DNA from: Salinadaptatus halalkaliphilus
GTDB taxonomy: Archaea; Halobacteriota; Halobacteria; Halobacteriales; Natrialbaceae
NCBI RefSeq assembly: GCF_006543045.1
Contig: NZ_RBZW01000012.1
Coordinates: 124,001-188,000, forward strand
Direction of reading: 5' to 3'
Length of the DNA stretch: 64,000 bases
Shown here in pieces: positions 42,958-51,518 of the stretch; the first letter of the stretch is position 1, and each line of letters begins with the position of its first letter. The position numbers and the translations under genes were made by a program. The notes under the pieces are model-generated. The model made no database searches and was not told the origin of the DNA. It was given only the letters and a program-made list of their open reading frames with translations.

Positions 42958-44265
42958 TCAGTCCGACGGCGACTCGGCTGCCATCGTCGCCAACTCGCTG
43001 GCACGTGTGCGTGCCTGCGAGATGACCGCGGGGCGGGCCTCGAAGGAGACGAGTACGTCGTCGTCGCCGTAGGTGACGTCCTCGACGTCCGCGTTGTCGT
43101 GGATCCACGAGACCAGACTCATCGTTTCGTCGGTCATCGGGAGCACGAGTCGCTCGTCTTCCCAGTCGGGGAGTTCGGCGTCGATACGCTCGAGCAAGGC
43201 GTCGACGTTCGTTCCCTGGCGCGCGCTGACGGTGACCGGATTCGGTGCGAGTGCCGACAGCGCCTCCTGTTTGTCGACGAGTTCGGCGTCGTCGACTTTG
43301 TCGACCTTGTTCAACACCGTGACGATCGGCGCCTCGTTGCGCTCGTAGAGTGTGTCGTGACAGGTGACGAGCTTCTCGTGGATCTCGTCGATCTCCTCGC
43401 TGACGTCGACGACGAGCAAGACGAGGTCGGCTCGATAGACCGAATCGAGCGTCGACTTGAACGACTCGACCAGCCAGTGGGGCAGGTCGCTGATGAACCC
43501 GACGGTGTCGGTCACCAAGACATCGCGTGGCTCGATCGCGGCCCGACGGGTCGTCGTGCCAAGCGTGGTAAAGAGCTTGTCCTGGGATTCGGCCGTCGAA
43601 TCGAGATCGGGGTGGAGATCCTCGTTCTCGTCGACATCGAGGTCGCTCGAGAGCCGCCGCAGCAGCGTCGACTTGCCGGCGTTCGTATAGCCCGCCAGCG
43701 CGACCAGATCGAACCCCGAGTCCCGCCGGCGCTCCCGACGGTGTTGTTCGGTCTGTTCGATCTGGTCGAGTTCGTCGTTGATCCGGCTGATCTGGTCTTT
43801 GATGTCCTGCTCGCGGCTCTCGTCGTACTCGCCGAGCCCCATGAACCCGGGATGCTCCTCGCGTTTCGCGAGGCTCGTCTTGGCCTCGGCGCGGGGCAGT
43901 TCGTAGCGCAGTTCCGCGAGTTCGACCTGGAGCTGTGCTTTCCGGGTCTGGGCGCGCTGGCCGAAGATCTCGAGGATCAGCGTAAATCGGTCGATCACCT
44001 CGACGCCTTCTGGGAGGAGCTGGCCGAGGTTGTACGTCTGGTATGGCCCGAGTCGGTTGTCGAAGATGACCGTCGTCGCCTCCGTCTGGACGGCTCGTTG
44101 GGCGAGTTGTTCGGCCTTCCCTTCGCCGAACTGCAGGGCCGGATCGGCGCGTCTAGACTGAGTGATCTCGCCGACGACGGTATACCCCGCTGCTTCGGCC
44201 AGCTCCGTGATCTCAGTCGTATCAGGCGTTCCCGAATCGACGCGTTTGGCGATGAGCGCGTTCAT
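42958..44265 (-). CDS. hflX: GTPase HflX
   Basis: A 435-aa ribosome-associated GTPase. The N-terminal HflX domain (VGEITQSRRADPALQFGEGK, TTVIFDNRLGPYQTYNLGQL) is followed by the coiled-coil region and the G domain with G1 GYTNAGKSTLLRRL, G3 DTVGFISDLPHWLVESFKST and G4 NKVDKV. HflX splits or rescues stalled ribosomes in bacteria; archaeal members bind the large subunit. The gene appears monocistronic, 92 bp from the thiolase operon. Confidence 0.93.
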   Translation of the reverse strand: MNALIAKRVDSGTPDTTEITELAEAAGYTVVGEITQSRRADPALQFGEGKAEQLAQRAVQTEATTVIFDNRLGPYQTYNLGQLLPEGVEVIDRFTLILEIFGQRAQTRKAQLQVELAELRYELPRAEAKTSLAKREEHPGFMGLGEYDESREQDIKDQISRINDELDQIEQTEQHRRERRRDSGFDLVALAGYTNAGKSTLLRRLSSDLDVDENEDLHPDLDSTAESQDKLFTTLGTTTRRAAIEPRDVLVTDTVGFISDLPHWLVESFKSTLDSVYRADLVLLVVDVSEEIDEIHEKLVTCHDTLYERNEAPIVTVLNKVDKVDDAELVDKQEALSALAPNPVTVSARQGTNVDALLERIDAELPDWEDERLVLPMTDETMSLVSWIHDNADVEDVTYGDDDVLVSFEARPAVISQARTRASELATMAAESPSD

Positions 44266-44461
44266 AGTGGTAACTGGGCGTGCAGCGTGGGTCGGTCGAA
44301 CTCGCTCGAGCGCCGCGGTCGGGATAGCGAGGTTCGCGGGGCCCCCACTACACTAAGGATGCCGGTCGAACACCTCCGTTGGGCAGTCGACGGTCATGAT
44401 CGGTCGTACGCGACCGATCGTCTTGAATCCCGTGCTCGGATCGCTCGCGTCGGACCGTTGC

Positions 44462-46120
44462 TCACGCCGGTGTCGCCGCGAGTTCGTCCTCGAGGTCGGC
44501 GTCTTCGATCAGTTCGACGAGTCGCTGTCCGTCGACCACCGTGGGATCGGACGGCAACGCCTCGACCGACTCGTCGATACGACCGGTCGTGATGACCAGA
44601 ACCGTCTCGACCGTGGTGTCACACTCAATGCGGCCGCGTTCGGACGTGAGTTCGTCGGCCGTTACCGGCTCGTCAGACGGCCGATGGACCGTCCGAAGCA
44701 GCTCGTGTGTCCCATCCTCTCTGGTCGCGACGACGTCGATCCAGTCCTCGGCCGCCTCGGTTACGGTACACGCTCGTCCCCACTCCGACCGAAACGTCGC
44801 GACGAACTGTGCAAACGCCGTCGCGTCCATCGCGGCGAGGCGTCGACCGATCGCGACGCGAGTCGAGGTGTGCCATCCCGAATCCCTGTCGACCGAGTCC
44901 CCCTCGGTTCGTTCGTCAGCGACGTGGCTCAATTCCATCGGCTCGAGGTCGTGTTCGCGTTCGATTCGGCGAATGCGATCCGCCATCGGGGGTTCGACAG
45001 CGAGTTTTCGGTTGGGGTCTTCCCGGGTCTGTTCCTGATCGACGACGGTGATCGTCTCCGCATACCGATCGTAGACGCGTCGGACGACGTCGGGGTCGAC
45101 TACCGACGTCGCAGCGCGGTCGGCGGGATAGATCGTCCGTCTCACGAGCCGGTTTCCACCGAACATGCTAACGATCGATACACCCGCGAGGGCGACCCAC
45201 GCGAGCGGGGTGTCGGGGTCGCCGTTCAGCGCCAGGACGGTGATCACCTGGGCGACGATAACGACCATCGTCACCAGACACGCACACCACGCGAGATAGA
45301 CGAGCACGTACCGCTGGTAAAAGTACCGACGATTCTTTTCGGCTTCCGCGGCTATCACCGCAGCGAGCTCGTCATCGGTCGTGTCTGCAAGCAACGATGC
45401 CTGGACGTAGAGCGTCCGAACCGCGTTCGTGCCGACGAGCTTGGCGGCGAGGTCTTCCGCTTCGTCGTCGAAGACGATGATTCCCGGTAACTCCCGATCC
45501 AGTCGCTCGAAACAGCCCTCGAGGCGCGACCGCTCCGGCACCGTGGGATCTCGAGTCCGACAGGCTCCAGAGACCACTGGAAGGCGAAGGAGTAACCAGC
45601 AATAGACGATCGGCGTGATCACGACGAGATACCAGAATACCGCCAGTTGCGTCGTCAGCACCAGTATCAACGCCATCGACGCACCGATCGAGACGACCGC
45701 GACGGACACCCAGTAGCGTCTGCGGGAGTGGGCCGGCACCGTATGCCGGCGCTCCATGACGTCTCTGATCGTTGGCGCAATGGCTCGGTGGACAGCGAGG
45801 ACGACCCCGAATACGACCACACCGAATCCGAATCCAGTCCCGAGTACTGTCCCGAGTTGGAGCGGTTCGAACTCGAGTCCGGTGGCGGCCGAATCGAACG
45901 GTGCGAACATCGAATACAGCGCGACGGTGAAATAGACGCCGATGCCAATCAGTGCGAGGCGCGAATACATCGTGAGACGCCCCATCCGCCGTCCCGTCCG
46001 GCCAGTCCGTCGTATACCGGCGCCGACTAGCCGGGAAAGAACGTACAGTCCGACGAGCAACGCACAGACGAGTCCAATCCCCATCGCAGTTCCAGCGACT
46101 CCCATCGGAGTTTGATTCAC
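44462..46120 (-). CDS. M48-like membrane protein lacking the HEXXH zinc motif
   Basis: A 552-aa protein. Six or so transmembrane helices (about 10-30, 55-72, 88-110, 136-175, then two between 270 and 330) frame a soluble segment like the Oma1/HtpX fold (GIIVFDDEAEDLAAKLVGTN, TLYVQASLLADTTDDELAAV). Where family M48 has HEXXH, this protein reads A258-E-A-E-K262: the Glu remains but both His ligands are gone. The C-terminal 200 residues are a separate hydrophilic domain. Probably a proteolytically dead relative with a scaffolding or sensing role. Confidence 0.7.
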   Translation of the reverse strand: MNQTPMGVAGTAMGIGLVCALLVGLYVLSRLVGAGIRRTGRTGRRMGRLTMYSRLALIGIGVYFTVALYSMFAPFDSAATGLEFEPLQLGTVLGTGFGFGVVVFGVVLAVHRAIAPTIRDVMERRHTVPAHSRRRYWVSVAVVSIGASMALILVLTTQLAVFWYLVVITPIVYCWLLLRLPVVSGACRTRDPTVPERSRLEGCFERLDRELPGIIVFDDEAEDLAAKLVGTNAVRTLYVQASLLADTTDDELAAVIAAEAEKNRRYFYQRYVLVYLAWCACLVTMVVIVAQVITVLALNGDPDTPLAWVALAGVSIVSMFGGNRLVRRTIYPADRAATSVVDPDVVRRVYDRYAETITVVDQEQTREDPNRKLAVEPPMADRIRRIEREHDLEPMELSHVADERTEGDSVDRDSGWHTSTRVAIGRRLAAMDATAFAQFVATFRSEWGRACTVTEAAEDWIDVVATREDGTHELLRTVHRPSDEPVTADELTSERGRIECDTTVETVLVITTGRIDESVEALPSDPTVVDGQRLVELIEDADLEDELAATPA

Positions 46121-46271
46121 GCCCTCCGATGAAAATTATTGCGAAACGTGACGATAGATCGACGTAGGGAAGTGCCGAAACGTACGCAACGCGAACGTGG
46201 GTGTCGATGTCACCGACTGATCGCTGCGAGCGAGCGGCCACCGTGGTCGCACTCGAGTCGTGGGCCGATGA

Positions 46272-46997
46272 CTACCGCGTCTTCAGATCGTCCGTATCCT
46301 TGACGATCTCCGTCTCGGCGTTGCCGCTCGTGTGCTCGTTGACGGTATCGTAAAAGTCGTTTTGCATCCCCGCAGGGAACGTCAACACGCCGATCCAGGA
46401 GCCGTCGGGTTGCCACTCCTCGCGCTCTAGGTCGCCGAAGGTTCGAATCTTCGCCTGCGCACTGCCGGCGTGTTCGGCCGGGATCTGGACCGCGACGGTC
46501 ACCTCCTCGAACCGGATCGGAATCACGGGCCGCAGATCGTCGAGTGCATCGTCGACCTGCTGTTCGACCGGTTCCATCGGATCGACGGTGAAGCCGGCCT
46601 CCTCGAGGGCGTTCTCGATGCGCTCGGGCGGATGGGGCGCGTTGTCCATCTGGGGATTGACCGCGTTGCGCGTGATCGTATCGATCAACTGCTTGCGCTT
46701 TTGTTCTTGCATCTCGCGGCGCTGATCGGCCGTGATCTGGATCTCCCCGTCTTTGATCACTTCGGGGATGATCTCGAGTGGCTCGGTGGTGTCGAAGACC
46801 GTCTCGAGGTCGTTTTCGGCGGGCCGGTCGCCGCGCGAGGCGTCCTCGAAGACGTCTTCGGCGGCGATGACATCCGCTAAGTCCCCCTCGAACTCGTCGC
46901 GTTTGATCTCGAGGGCCGCGTCCGGGTCGACGAGTACTTCGAACCGAGCGCCGTGTGACTCGAGTCGCGCCGTCACCGCCTCCTCAAGTGATATCAT
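46272..46997 (-). CDS. Ribosome maturation protein SBDS homologue
   Basis: A 241-aa SBDS/Sdo1 protein. Domain I (residues 1-95) includes ARFEVLVDPDAALEIKRDEF and VFEDASRGDRPAENDLETVF. Domain II shows GEIQITADQRREMQEQKRKQ and NPQMDNAPHPPERIENALEE; domain III holds PIRFEEVTVAVQIPAEHAG. Together with EF-2 it releases the anti-association factor aIF6 from 50S subunits. It lies next to psmA, an arrangement often seen in archaea together with RNase P and exosome genes. Confidence 0.93.
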   Translation of the reverse strand: MISLEEAVTARLESHGARFEVLVDPDAALEIKRDEFEGDLADVIAAEDVFEDASRGDRPAENDLETVFDTTEPLEIIPEVIKDGEIQITADQRREMQEQKRKQLIDTITRNAVNPQMDNAPHPPERIENALEEAGFTVDPMEPVEQQVDDALDDLRPVIPIRFEEVTVAVQIPAEHAGSAQAKIRTFGDLEREEWQPDGSWIGVLTFPAGMQNDFYDTVNEHTSGNAETEIVKDTDDLKTR

Positions 46998-47164
46998 ACC
47001 GGGGAGTACCCGCGGCCACCTAAAAGAGCTTTTCCTGCCGGCGACCGGTCGTGGTCTACGACCGCTCTTGCCGGTTCGACGGGAGTGGCTTCACGAGTAC
47101 AGATACCAAGCCGGGGGCTCTCGGACGGAAATCGGAAAAGTCGCCCGACAGCGACTCGGTTACG

Positions 47165-47920
47165 TTATTCGTCGTCGGTTTCTTCGCCGTCGTCGAGGAG
47201 GTCGTTCTCCTCGAGGTGATCGGCGATACGGTCTTGTTCGAACTGCTCGAAGGCTTCCGTTTCGACGTCGACGGTCGCCAGACCAACTTCGCTCGGCAGC
47301 AAGGAGCCGTCGTTGACCGACGCGAGGGCATCGAGTGCGAGGCCGATGCCGCCATCGAGATCGGCGTCGTCGTCGTAGTTCTCCTCTAAGTACTCTTGGA
47401 GGTCACCTCGATCGGCGCCGACGGCCAGTGCTTTCCACTCGTAGGGCGTTCCCGAGGGATCGGTCTCGAACAGACGCGGTTCGCCGTTGTCGATCCCGCC
47501 GACGATCAGCGCGACGCCGAAGGGGCGAGCGCCACCGACCTGCGTGTACTGCTGGATGTGATCGGTGACTTCCTTGGTCAGCGTCTCGACCCCGACCGGT
47601 TCGCCGTAGCGCAGGTGATTGACCTGCGCCTGGCGACGCGCGAAGTCGATCAGCTGGCGGGCGTCGGCGACGTGGCCCGCGCTGGCGATGCCGACGTGGT
47701 CGTCGGCCTTGTGTATCTTCTCGACGCTCGAGTCCTCGAGCAGCGGGGAGGGGACGCGCTTGTCCACGGCCAGGACGACGCCATCGTTCGTTCGAACACC
47801 GATGCTTGCTGTGCCTCGTTTGACCGCCTCGCGAGCGTACTCGACCTGATAGAGTCGGCCGTCGGGCGAGAAGATCGTAATACCGCGGTCGTAGGCCTGC
47901 TGTTGGGCTTGTCCCTGCAT
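47165..47920 (-). CDS. psmA: Proteasome subunit alpha
   Basis: A 251-aa 20S proteasome alpha subunit: YDRGITIFSPDGRLYQVEYA is the alpha-type N-terminal gate and signature, followed by AVKRGTASIGVRTNDGVVLA and KIHKADDHVGIASAGHVADA. It forms the outer heptameric rings of the archaeal 20S particle. The acidic tail after residue 205 is haloarchaeal. It belongs to the minus-strand cluster rnp3, methyltransferase, rnp2, psmA. The ancestral rnp2 stop (47925-47927) lies only 4 bp before its ATG. Confidence 0.95.
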   Translation of the reverse strand: MQGQAQQQAYDRGITIFSPDGRLYQVEYAREAVKRGTASIGVRTNDGVVLAVDKRVPSPLLEDSSVEKIHKADDHVGIASAGHVADARQLIDFARRQAQVNHLRYGEPVGVETLTKEVTDHIQQYTQVGGARPFGVALIVGGIDNGEPRLFETDPSGTPYEWKALAVGADRGDLQEYLEENYDDDADLDGGIGLALDALASVNDGSLLPSEVGLATVDVETEAFEQFEQDRIADHLEENDLLDDGEETDDE

Positions 47921-47924
47921 AGTA

Positions 47925-48074
47925 TCACACTAAATCGGAATCGAGGTCTGTCGCGTCCACGAACACTCCCTCGAGTCGCACGTCTACGGACCGCTGACGG
48001 ACGACGGCGACTCGCTCCTCGTTCGCGAACACGACGTTTCTCTCTTCCGTGACTTGCCCGCGGCGTCCTAAATA
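47925..48074 (-). pseudogene. rnp2: Detached C-terminal tail of rnp2
   Basis: The minus strand from 48074 reads YLGRRGQVTEERNVVFANEE then RVAVVRQRSVDV and LEGVFVDATDLDSDLV, ending at TGA 47925-47927. This is the haloarchaeal C-terminal extension of RNase P component 2 and continues exactly where the upstream part (ending EAK at 48175) leaves off. It is cut off by a 100-bp insertion and is in a different phase from the upstream part. With no start codon of its own it should be untranslated unless the insertion is removed from the RNA. Confidence 0.8.
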
Positions 48075-48174
48075 GTTTTCTTACCACGACGCTCGTGTGC
48101 GGGCCAAAACCACCCAAGACTTACAATCCCATAGTAGCCGCCTGATCCAGTTCGCAGACTCACGACGTGAGAAA
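48075..48174 (-). other. 100-bp insertion within rnp2
   Basis: Exact removal of these 100 bp joins GAAGCGAAA to TATTTAGGACGC and restores an uninterrupted rnp2 frame (EAK-YLGRRGQV). The insert starts TTTCTCACGTCGTGAG and ends GTGGTAAGAAAAC, so its termini share a short inverted TTTCT-AC. It contains a CTCACG-CGTGAG hairpin near its start and introduces a TGA five codons in. No coding content and no clear target duplication are visible. Possible origins: a small inverted-repeat element or an intron-like sequence. Confidence 0.7.
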
Positions 48175-48510
48175 TTTCGCTTCGGCGGCGCGGATCGTTC
48201 CGCTGATTCCCCGGACGTGGATGCCGACCGACGCACCGTCTATCTCGTCGATGCAAGCCAGTGCCGCTCGCGCCGGATCGGTCTCGCCGCGACGGGCCCT
48301 GACGATCGCTTCGCCAGCACCGTCGGCGAACTCGAAGCGCAACACTCGCAGATCGGCTCGAGCACTCCCCGGATCCCCGAGTAGGTTCTGACCCGCGTAC
48401 CAACACTCCCGTTGAAACGCCCGCCTGTCGATCGACTCGTCGGGCCACGTCTCGAGGCCGACGGCGAGGTATCGCCACCGTGGCTGGAGGTGTTTGGGGA
48501 GGTGTTTCAT
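48160..48510 (-). CDS. rnp2: RNase P protein component 2 (Pop5), C-terminally truncated
   Basis: The 116-aa product covers the whole Pop5 core: MKHLPKHLQPRWRYLAVGLE, CWYAGQNLLGDPGSARADLR, VLRFEFADGAGEAIVRARRG and VGIHVRGISGTIRAAEAKF. Only three inserted codons (LTS-type end) follow before the premature TGA. The core matches the roughly 120-aa Pop5 of other archaea, so RNase P function may survive, but the haloarchaeal tail is split off (47925-48074). Its ATG overlaps the methyltransferase stop (ATGA), so it is translationally coupled. Confidence 0.88.
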   Translation of the reverse strand: MKHLPKHLQPRWRYLAVGLETWPDESIDRRAFQRECWYAGQNLLGDPGSARADLRVLRFEFADGAGEAIVRARRGETDPARAALACIDEIDGASVGIHVRGISGTIRAAEAKFLTS

Positions 48511-49157
48511 TCGTCGTCGGTCGCTTCGGGGCCATCTCCATCCGGCCCGTGGCTCGGCGTTCGCTCGGCGACGAGCACGCCGACCTGTTCGTGTACTCGT
48601 TCGACGGCGGTCAACGAAAAGCCAGCGTCGGTAAACGCGTCCGCGAGGGTGCCGACAGTCGCCGGATCGTCGACCTCGGGCGAGTAAAACGGTACCGCCG
48701 GATCCGGCTCGCCGAAGAACATCACGTCGCCGAGGACGAATTTTCGGGGCTCGAGGCCGGCTATCACCGAAATCGCCTCGCGTTTTTCTCCGTCCGAGAG
48801 GTGATGCATCGCGAAGTTCGAGGTAACGATATCGACCTCGCCGGCGTGATTTGGATCGCGAAATCGGCCCTGATCGAACGCGACGTTGTCGAGTCCGGCC
48901 TCGGCGGCTTTCGTCCGCGCTCGCTCGAGCATGCCTTCGCTGATATCTCGCCCGACCACGCGATCGGCGTCGGGGGCGAGTGCGAGCGCGATCGCCCCGG
49001 TTCCGGCCCCGAGATCGAGGACGACATCGTCGTCCTCGGGTGCGGCGTGTTCGATCACCAGATTTGCGCAGGCGCGGTACTCCTCGGAGCCATCGTCGTC
49101 GTACTCGCTTGCGATCTCGTCGAAGCGGGTAGCGTGTTCCTCAAGACTCTTTTTCAT
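48507..49157 (-). CDS. Class I SAM-dependent methyltransferase
   Basis: A 216-aa methyltransferase: MKKSLEEHATRFDEIASEYD, SAM motif I VVLDLGAGTGAIALALAPDA, motif II-like VVGRDISEGMLERARTKAAE and motif IV VDIVTSNFAMHHLSDGEKRE. The C-terminus is an acidic tail. It sits between rnp3 and rnp2, overlapping rnp3 by 17 bp and rnp2 by 4 bp, so it is part of the RNase P/proteasome operon. A role in tRNA or small-molecule methylation cannot be told from the sequence. Confidence 0.9.
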   Translation of the reverse strand: MKKSLEEHATRFDEIASEYDDDGSEEYRACANLVIEHAAPEDDDVVLDLGAGTGAIALALAPDADRVVGRDISEGMLERARTKAAEAGLDNVAFDQGRFRDPNHAGEVDIVTSNFAMHHLSDGEKREAISVIAGLEPRKFVLGDVMFFGEPDPAVPFYSPEVDDPATVGTLADAFTDAGFSLTAVERVHEQVGVLVAERTPSHGPDGDGPEATDDE

Positions 49158-49842
49158 ATCGTCCCCGTTCGATCCCCGGCTCAATGAACGACTCGGAGTC
49201 GACCCGTCGATTTCGCTCTGCGAGCCGTCCCCACTCCGCAAGGCCGTCCTCGACGAACGTCCTCGAGAACCCGATCGCCTCCCCCACCGCCTGCAGTTCT
49301 CGCGGGGCTCGAAGCTCGAGGTGGGCCGCCGGATCGGCGCTGACGACGTACGGCGCGTCGTAGTAGTCGACGATCTCGGCGAGCTTTCGAAGCGACTGGA
49401 TGGTCCGCACTCGCCGACCGCCGTGGGTTCGGAGCACGCCCGCGAGATTGAATTCGAACCGAACGCCGTTCTCGGCGGCCGCTTTCGCGAGGACGTGATT
49501 GACATCGCCACCGTCCATCGGATTCGCGAGGACGTCGACTTTCTCGTTCTCGACGGCGAAGCGATTCAGTGCGTTGGTCCCGCCCTCGACGGCGACGATC
49601 GTCTCGTCGGGTCGGTAGTTCCCCACCGCACCGCTTGCCTGCTGGGGATCGTCGGCCCGGACCGCGACGCCGCGAACGACATCGATCCCGTACTCCGCCG
49701 CGATTTCGGCGGCGTCGTACTCGGCTCGAGCGCCCGAGTGATTGCACACGACCACGCCCTCGAACCCGTACTCGGCCGCCGTCTCCGCGAATCTGGAGAC
49801 CGTGCTCGCTCCGTCGGGCTGGGCGTGGACGGCTTCGTACAT
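49141..49842 (-). CDS. rnp3: RNase P protein component 3 (Rpp30)
   Basis: A 233-aa TIM-barrel RNase P subunit: MYEAVHAQPDGASTVSRFAE, YGFEGVVVCNHSGARAEYDA, VDVLANPMDGGDVNHVLAKA and GVRFEFNLAGVLRTHGGRRV. SADPAAHLELRAPRELQAVG follows near the end. With Pop5 it binds the catalytic and specificity domains of RNase P RNA. ATG 49842 was chosen; in-frame codons upstream are not conserved. First gene of the rnp3-methyltransferase-rnp2-psmA unit. Confidence 0.92.
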   Translation of the reverse strand: MYEAVHAQPDGASTVSRFAETAAEYGFEGVVVCNHSGARAEYDAAEIAAEYGIDVVRGVAVRADDPQQASGAVGNYRPDETIVAVEGGTNALNRFAVENEKVDVLANPMDGGDVNHVLAKAAAENGVRFEFNLAGVLRTHGGRRVRTIQSLRKLAEIVDYYDAPYVVSADPAAHLELRAPRELQAVGEAIGFSRTFVEDGLAEWGRLAERNRRVDSESFIEPGIERGRYEKES

Positions 49843-49938
49843 ACTCGAGTGCTCTCGCGGTGGGAACTTGGGGTTTGTGTCACGAGTCGCTGATGGGGAC
49901 GCTGTCGTCAACCCGCCGGAACACAGTCGAAAAGAGAG

Positions 49939-50757
49939 TTAGTTGAGAATCGATTGAGCGACGGTCGCGAGCTGGCCGTTGTCTGCCTCGCGCAGGCGGT
50001 CGTCGCCGATCTTGAGTCGGAGACGCGGTCGACCGACATCGATCGGGACTTTCTCGGTGTCGATCAGGCCCATATCCTCGAGTTTGGTCTTCGTGCGGCT
50101 GAACGTCGCTTTCGAGGCGATGCCGACGTCTTCGCCCCACTTGCTGATGTCGTACAGCAGCGCTTCGTTCTTCGCTGCGACCAGCAGCGAGATGGTGACT
50201 TCGTCGAGTCCGTCGCCGTCACCACGGGCGGTCTCGAGGGAGTTTAGGATGGCGGCGAAGTCGTCTTCGGCGTCGGGGCTGATCTCCGCCGAGAGGGTGT
50301 CTCGGACGTCGGTGATCGGTGGGGTCCGAAGGTTGAACTCGGTGGCGTCGTCCCAGCGATCGGCGTAGGTGGCGTAGGTATCCTCGACGAAGCTCTCGTC
50401 GTCGGTGATGAGGCCACCGACGCGGTCACCGGCGTGGACGACGGCGACGACGCGGTCTTCGGTGAGCAACAAGGAGTTTTCTGGAGCCTCCTCGATCGTC
50501 CGCAGGGAAAGTGCATCTTCGGCGATGAGGTCGGCCGCGTTCGAGGCGACGATAAAGTCGTCCATTACGTCTTTGAGCGTCCGCTCGTCGGCGAGCATCC
50601 GTACCGACGGTACCGATTCGTCGAAGCCCGTCGCAACGCTGACGAACTCTTCGATTGCGGCCCGGGACGGGTTGACCATGTACACGTCGCCGGTTGCGTC
50701 CTCGAGAACTGTCTCGAGGATATCATCAATCTGGTGGTTGAGTAAATTCGAAGCCAT
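49939..50757 (-). CDS. tbsP: Transcriptional regulator TbsP
   Basis: A 272-aa haloarchaeal regulator: MASNLLNHQIDDILETVLED, YMVNPSRAAIEEFVSVATGF, NSLLLTEDRVVAVVHAGDRV and the C-terminal winged helix ISKWGEDVGIASKATFSRTK, which is followed by a GRPRLRLKIGDD segment. This matches the TbsP family, which in Haloferax volcanii cooperates with TrmB in controlling gluconeogenic genes (recalled, not verified here). An AAAATTAAG box about 35 bp upstream supports ATG 50757; a much longer in-frame upstream extension lacks coding character. Confidence 0.8.
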   Translation of the reverse strand: MASNLLNHQIDDILETVLEDATGDVYMVNPSRAAIEEFVSVATGFDESVPSVRMLADERTLKDVMDDFIVASNAADLIAEDALSLRTIEEAPENSLLLTEDRVVAVVHAGDRVGGLITDDESFVEDTYATYADRWDDATEFNLRTPPITDVRDTLSAEISPDAEDDFAAILNSLETARGDGDGLDEVTISLLVAAKNEALLYDISKWGEDVGIASKATFSRTKTKLEDMGLIDTEKVPIDVGRPRLRLKIGDDRLREADNGQLATVAQSILN

Positions 50758-51355
50758 GTCTATACAGAAGTAAACGCAGTTGCTGTACTTAATTTTGGTG
50801 GCCGTTCTCACACCATAAGTTCTTCTCTCGGGAGAGAACCGGTGATTTTTGTCCCAAATTGTATTGTTTTTCCAACTGCTTCTCCGAGTTAGGTAGTCGT
50901 TCGATCGTTGGGAACTGGAATGGAATACGTGTTTCGATCGCTGGAAACCCCACGACTGCTCGCCGCTGTCTCGACAGGGGTGGGAGATCGCTGTCGCCTG
51001 TTCGAGCGCAGTCGCCAACTGTGGGTTGGTCGTATCGGGCGTCGACACGACAAATATTCCATCTTTGCTGATGGTGACGGACCGATAACCAGTAGCTATA
51101 AATGGATGACTTGTTACTACAGTATCGTATGAGAGGCAGTCCCTATCAGCGAACGTGGGTGGCAATTGGATGTCTCGAGACGTGTTTTGCGGCGGTCTTT
51201 CGGGGAGCCACGGGCCGACTTCAAGCGAAACGAATCAGCACGTACGGCGGTCCGTAGCACGTACGGCGGCGCCTAGTGGATACGCATACGGATCGCTGTG
51301 GTCTGTTCCAGGACACCGCGAGCAGTCCTGCGATCGAATCAGTGTGTCGACACGG
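50758..51355. other. Intergenic region, no gene seen
   Basis: About 600 bp between tbsP and the repeat at 51356. It includes the tbsP promoter, an AT-rich stretch near 50840-50890, and a direct repeat of AGCACGTACGGCGG at 51237 and 51255. Short open frames lack family features. Confidence 0.4.
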
Positions 51356-51514
51356 TCTAGTACCACCTGCAACGGATGACACGCTGATCGCACAGCTTGC
51401 TCACGGCTCACGTCGTTCCCCGTTCGCTTTGCCGCAGTTTTCTTCTTCCGTTCGCTCCGAACCGCGTCCGTCGTGCGATCAGGTCTGCAGTGACCGGCAG
51501 TGGCTACGATAAAC
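51356..51514 (-). repeat. Family 2 palindromic repeat, copy 2 with internal insertion
   Basis: Read on the minus strand it begins TTTATCGTAGCCACTGC, continues CAGACCTGATCGCACGAC and resumes after about 65 extra bases with CTGTGCGATCAGCGTGT, ending GTACTAGA. The two halves align with the 84-bp unit at 15825-15908. The middle is an unrelated Ser/Arg-codon-like GC-rich insert. It abuts the end of the CHAT-like gene. Confidence 0.6.
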
Positions 51515-51518
51515 CGTC

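Noticed and set aside
42898-44592. A 564-codon frame antisense to hflX
   Set aside because: hflX has all its G motifs on the other strand; this is a shadow.
48075-48174. Archaeal bulge-helix-bulge intron in rnp2
   Set aside because: I looked for the 4-bp central helix pairing the exon 1 end with the insert's 3' end and found none at either possible boundary. An intron remains possible but is not supported by this test.
50758-51165. N-terminal extension of TbsP by about 136 residues
   Set aside because: The extension lacks coding character and a TATA-like box fits the internal ATG 50757.
51237-51268. Direct repeat AGCACGTACGGCGG (two copies, 18-bp period)
   Set aside because: Too short and isolated to assign a role. 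Noted only within the intergenic entry.
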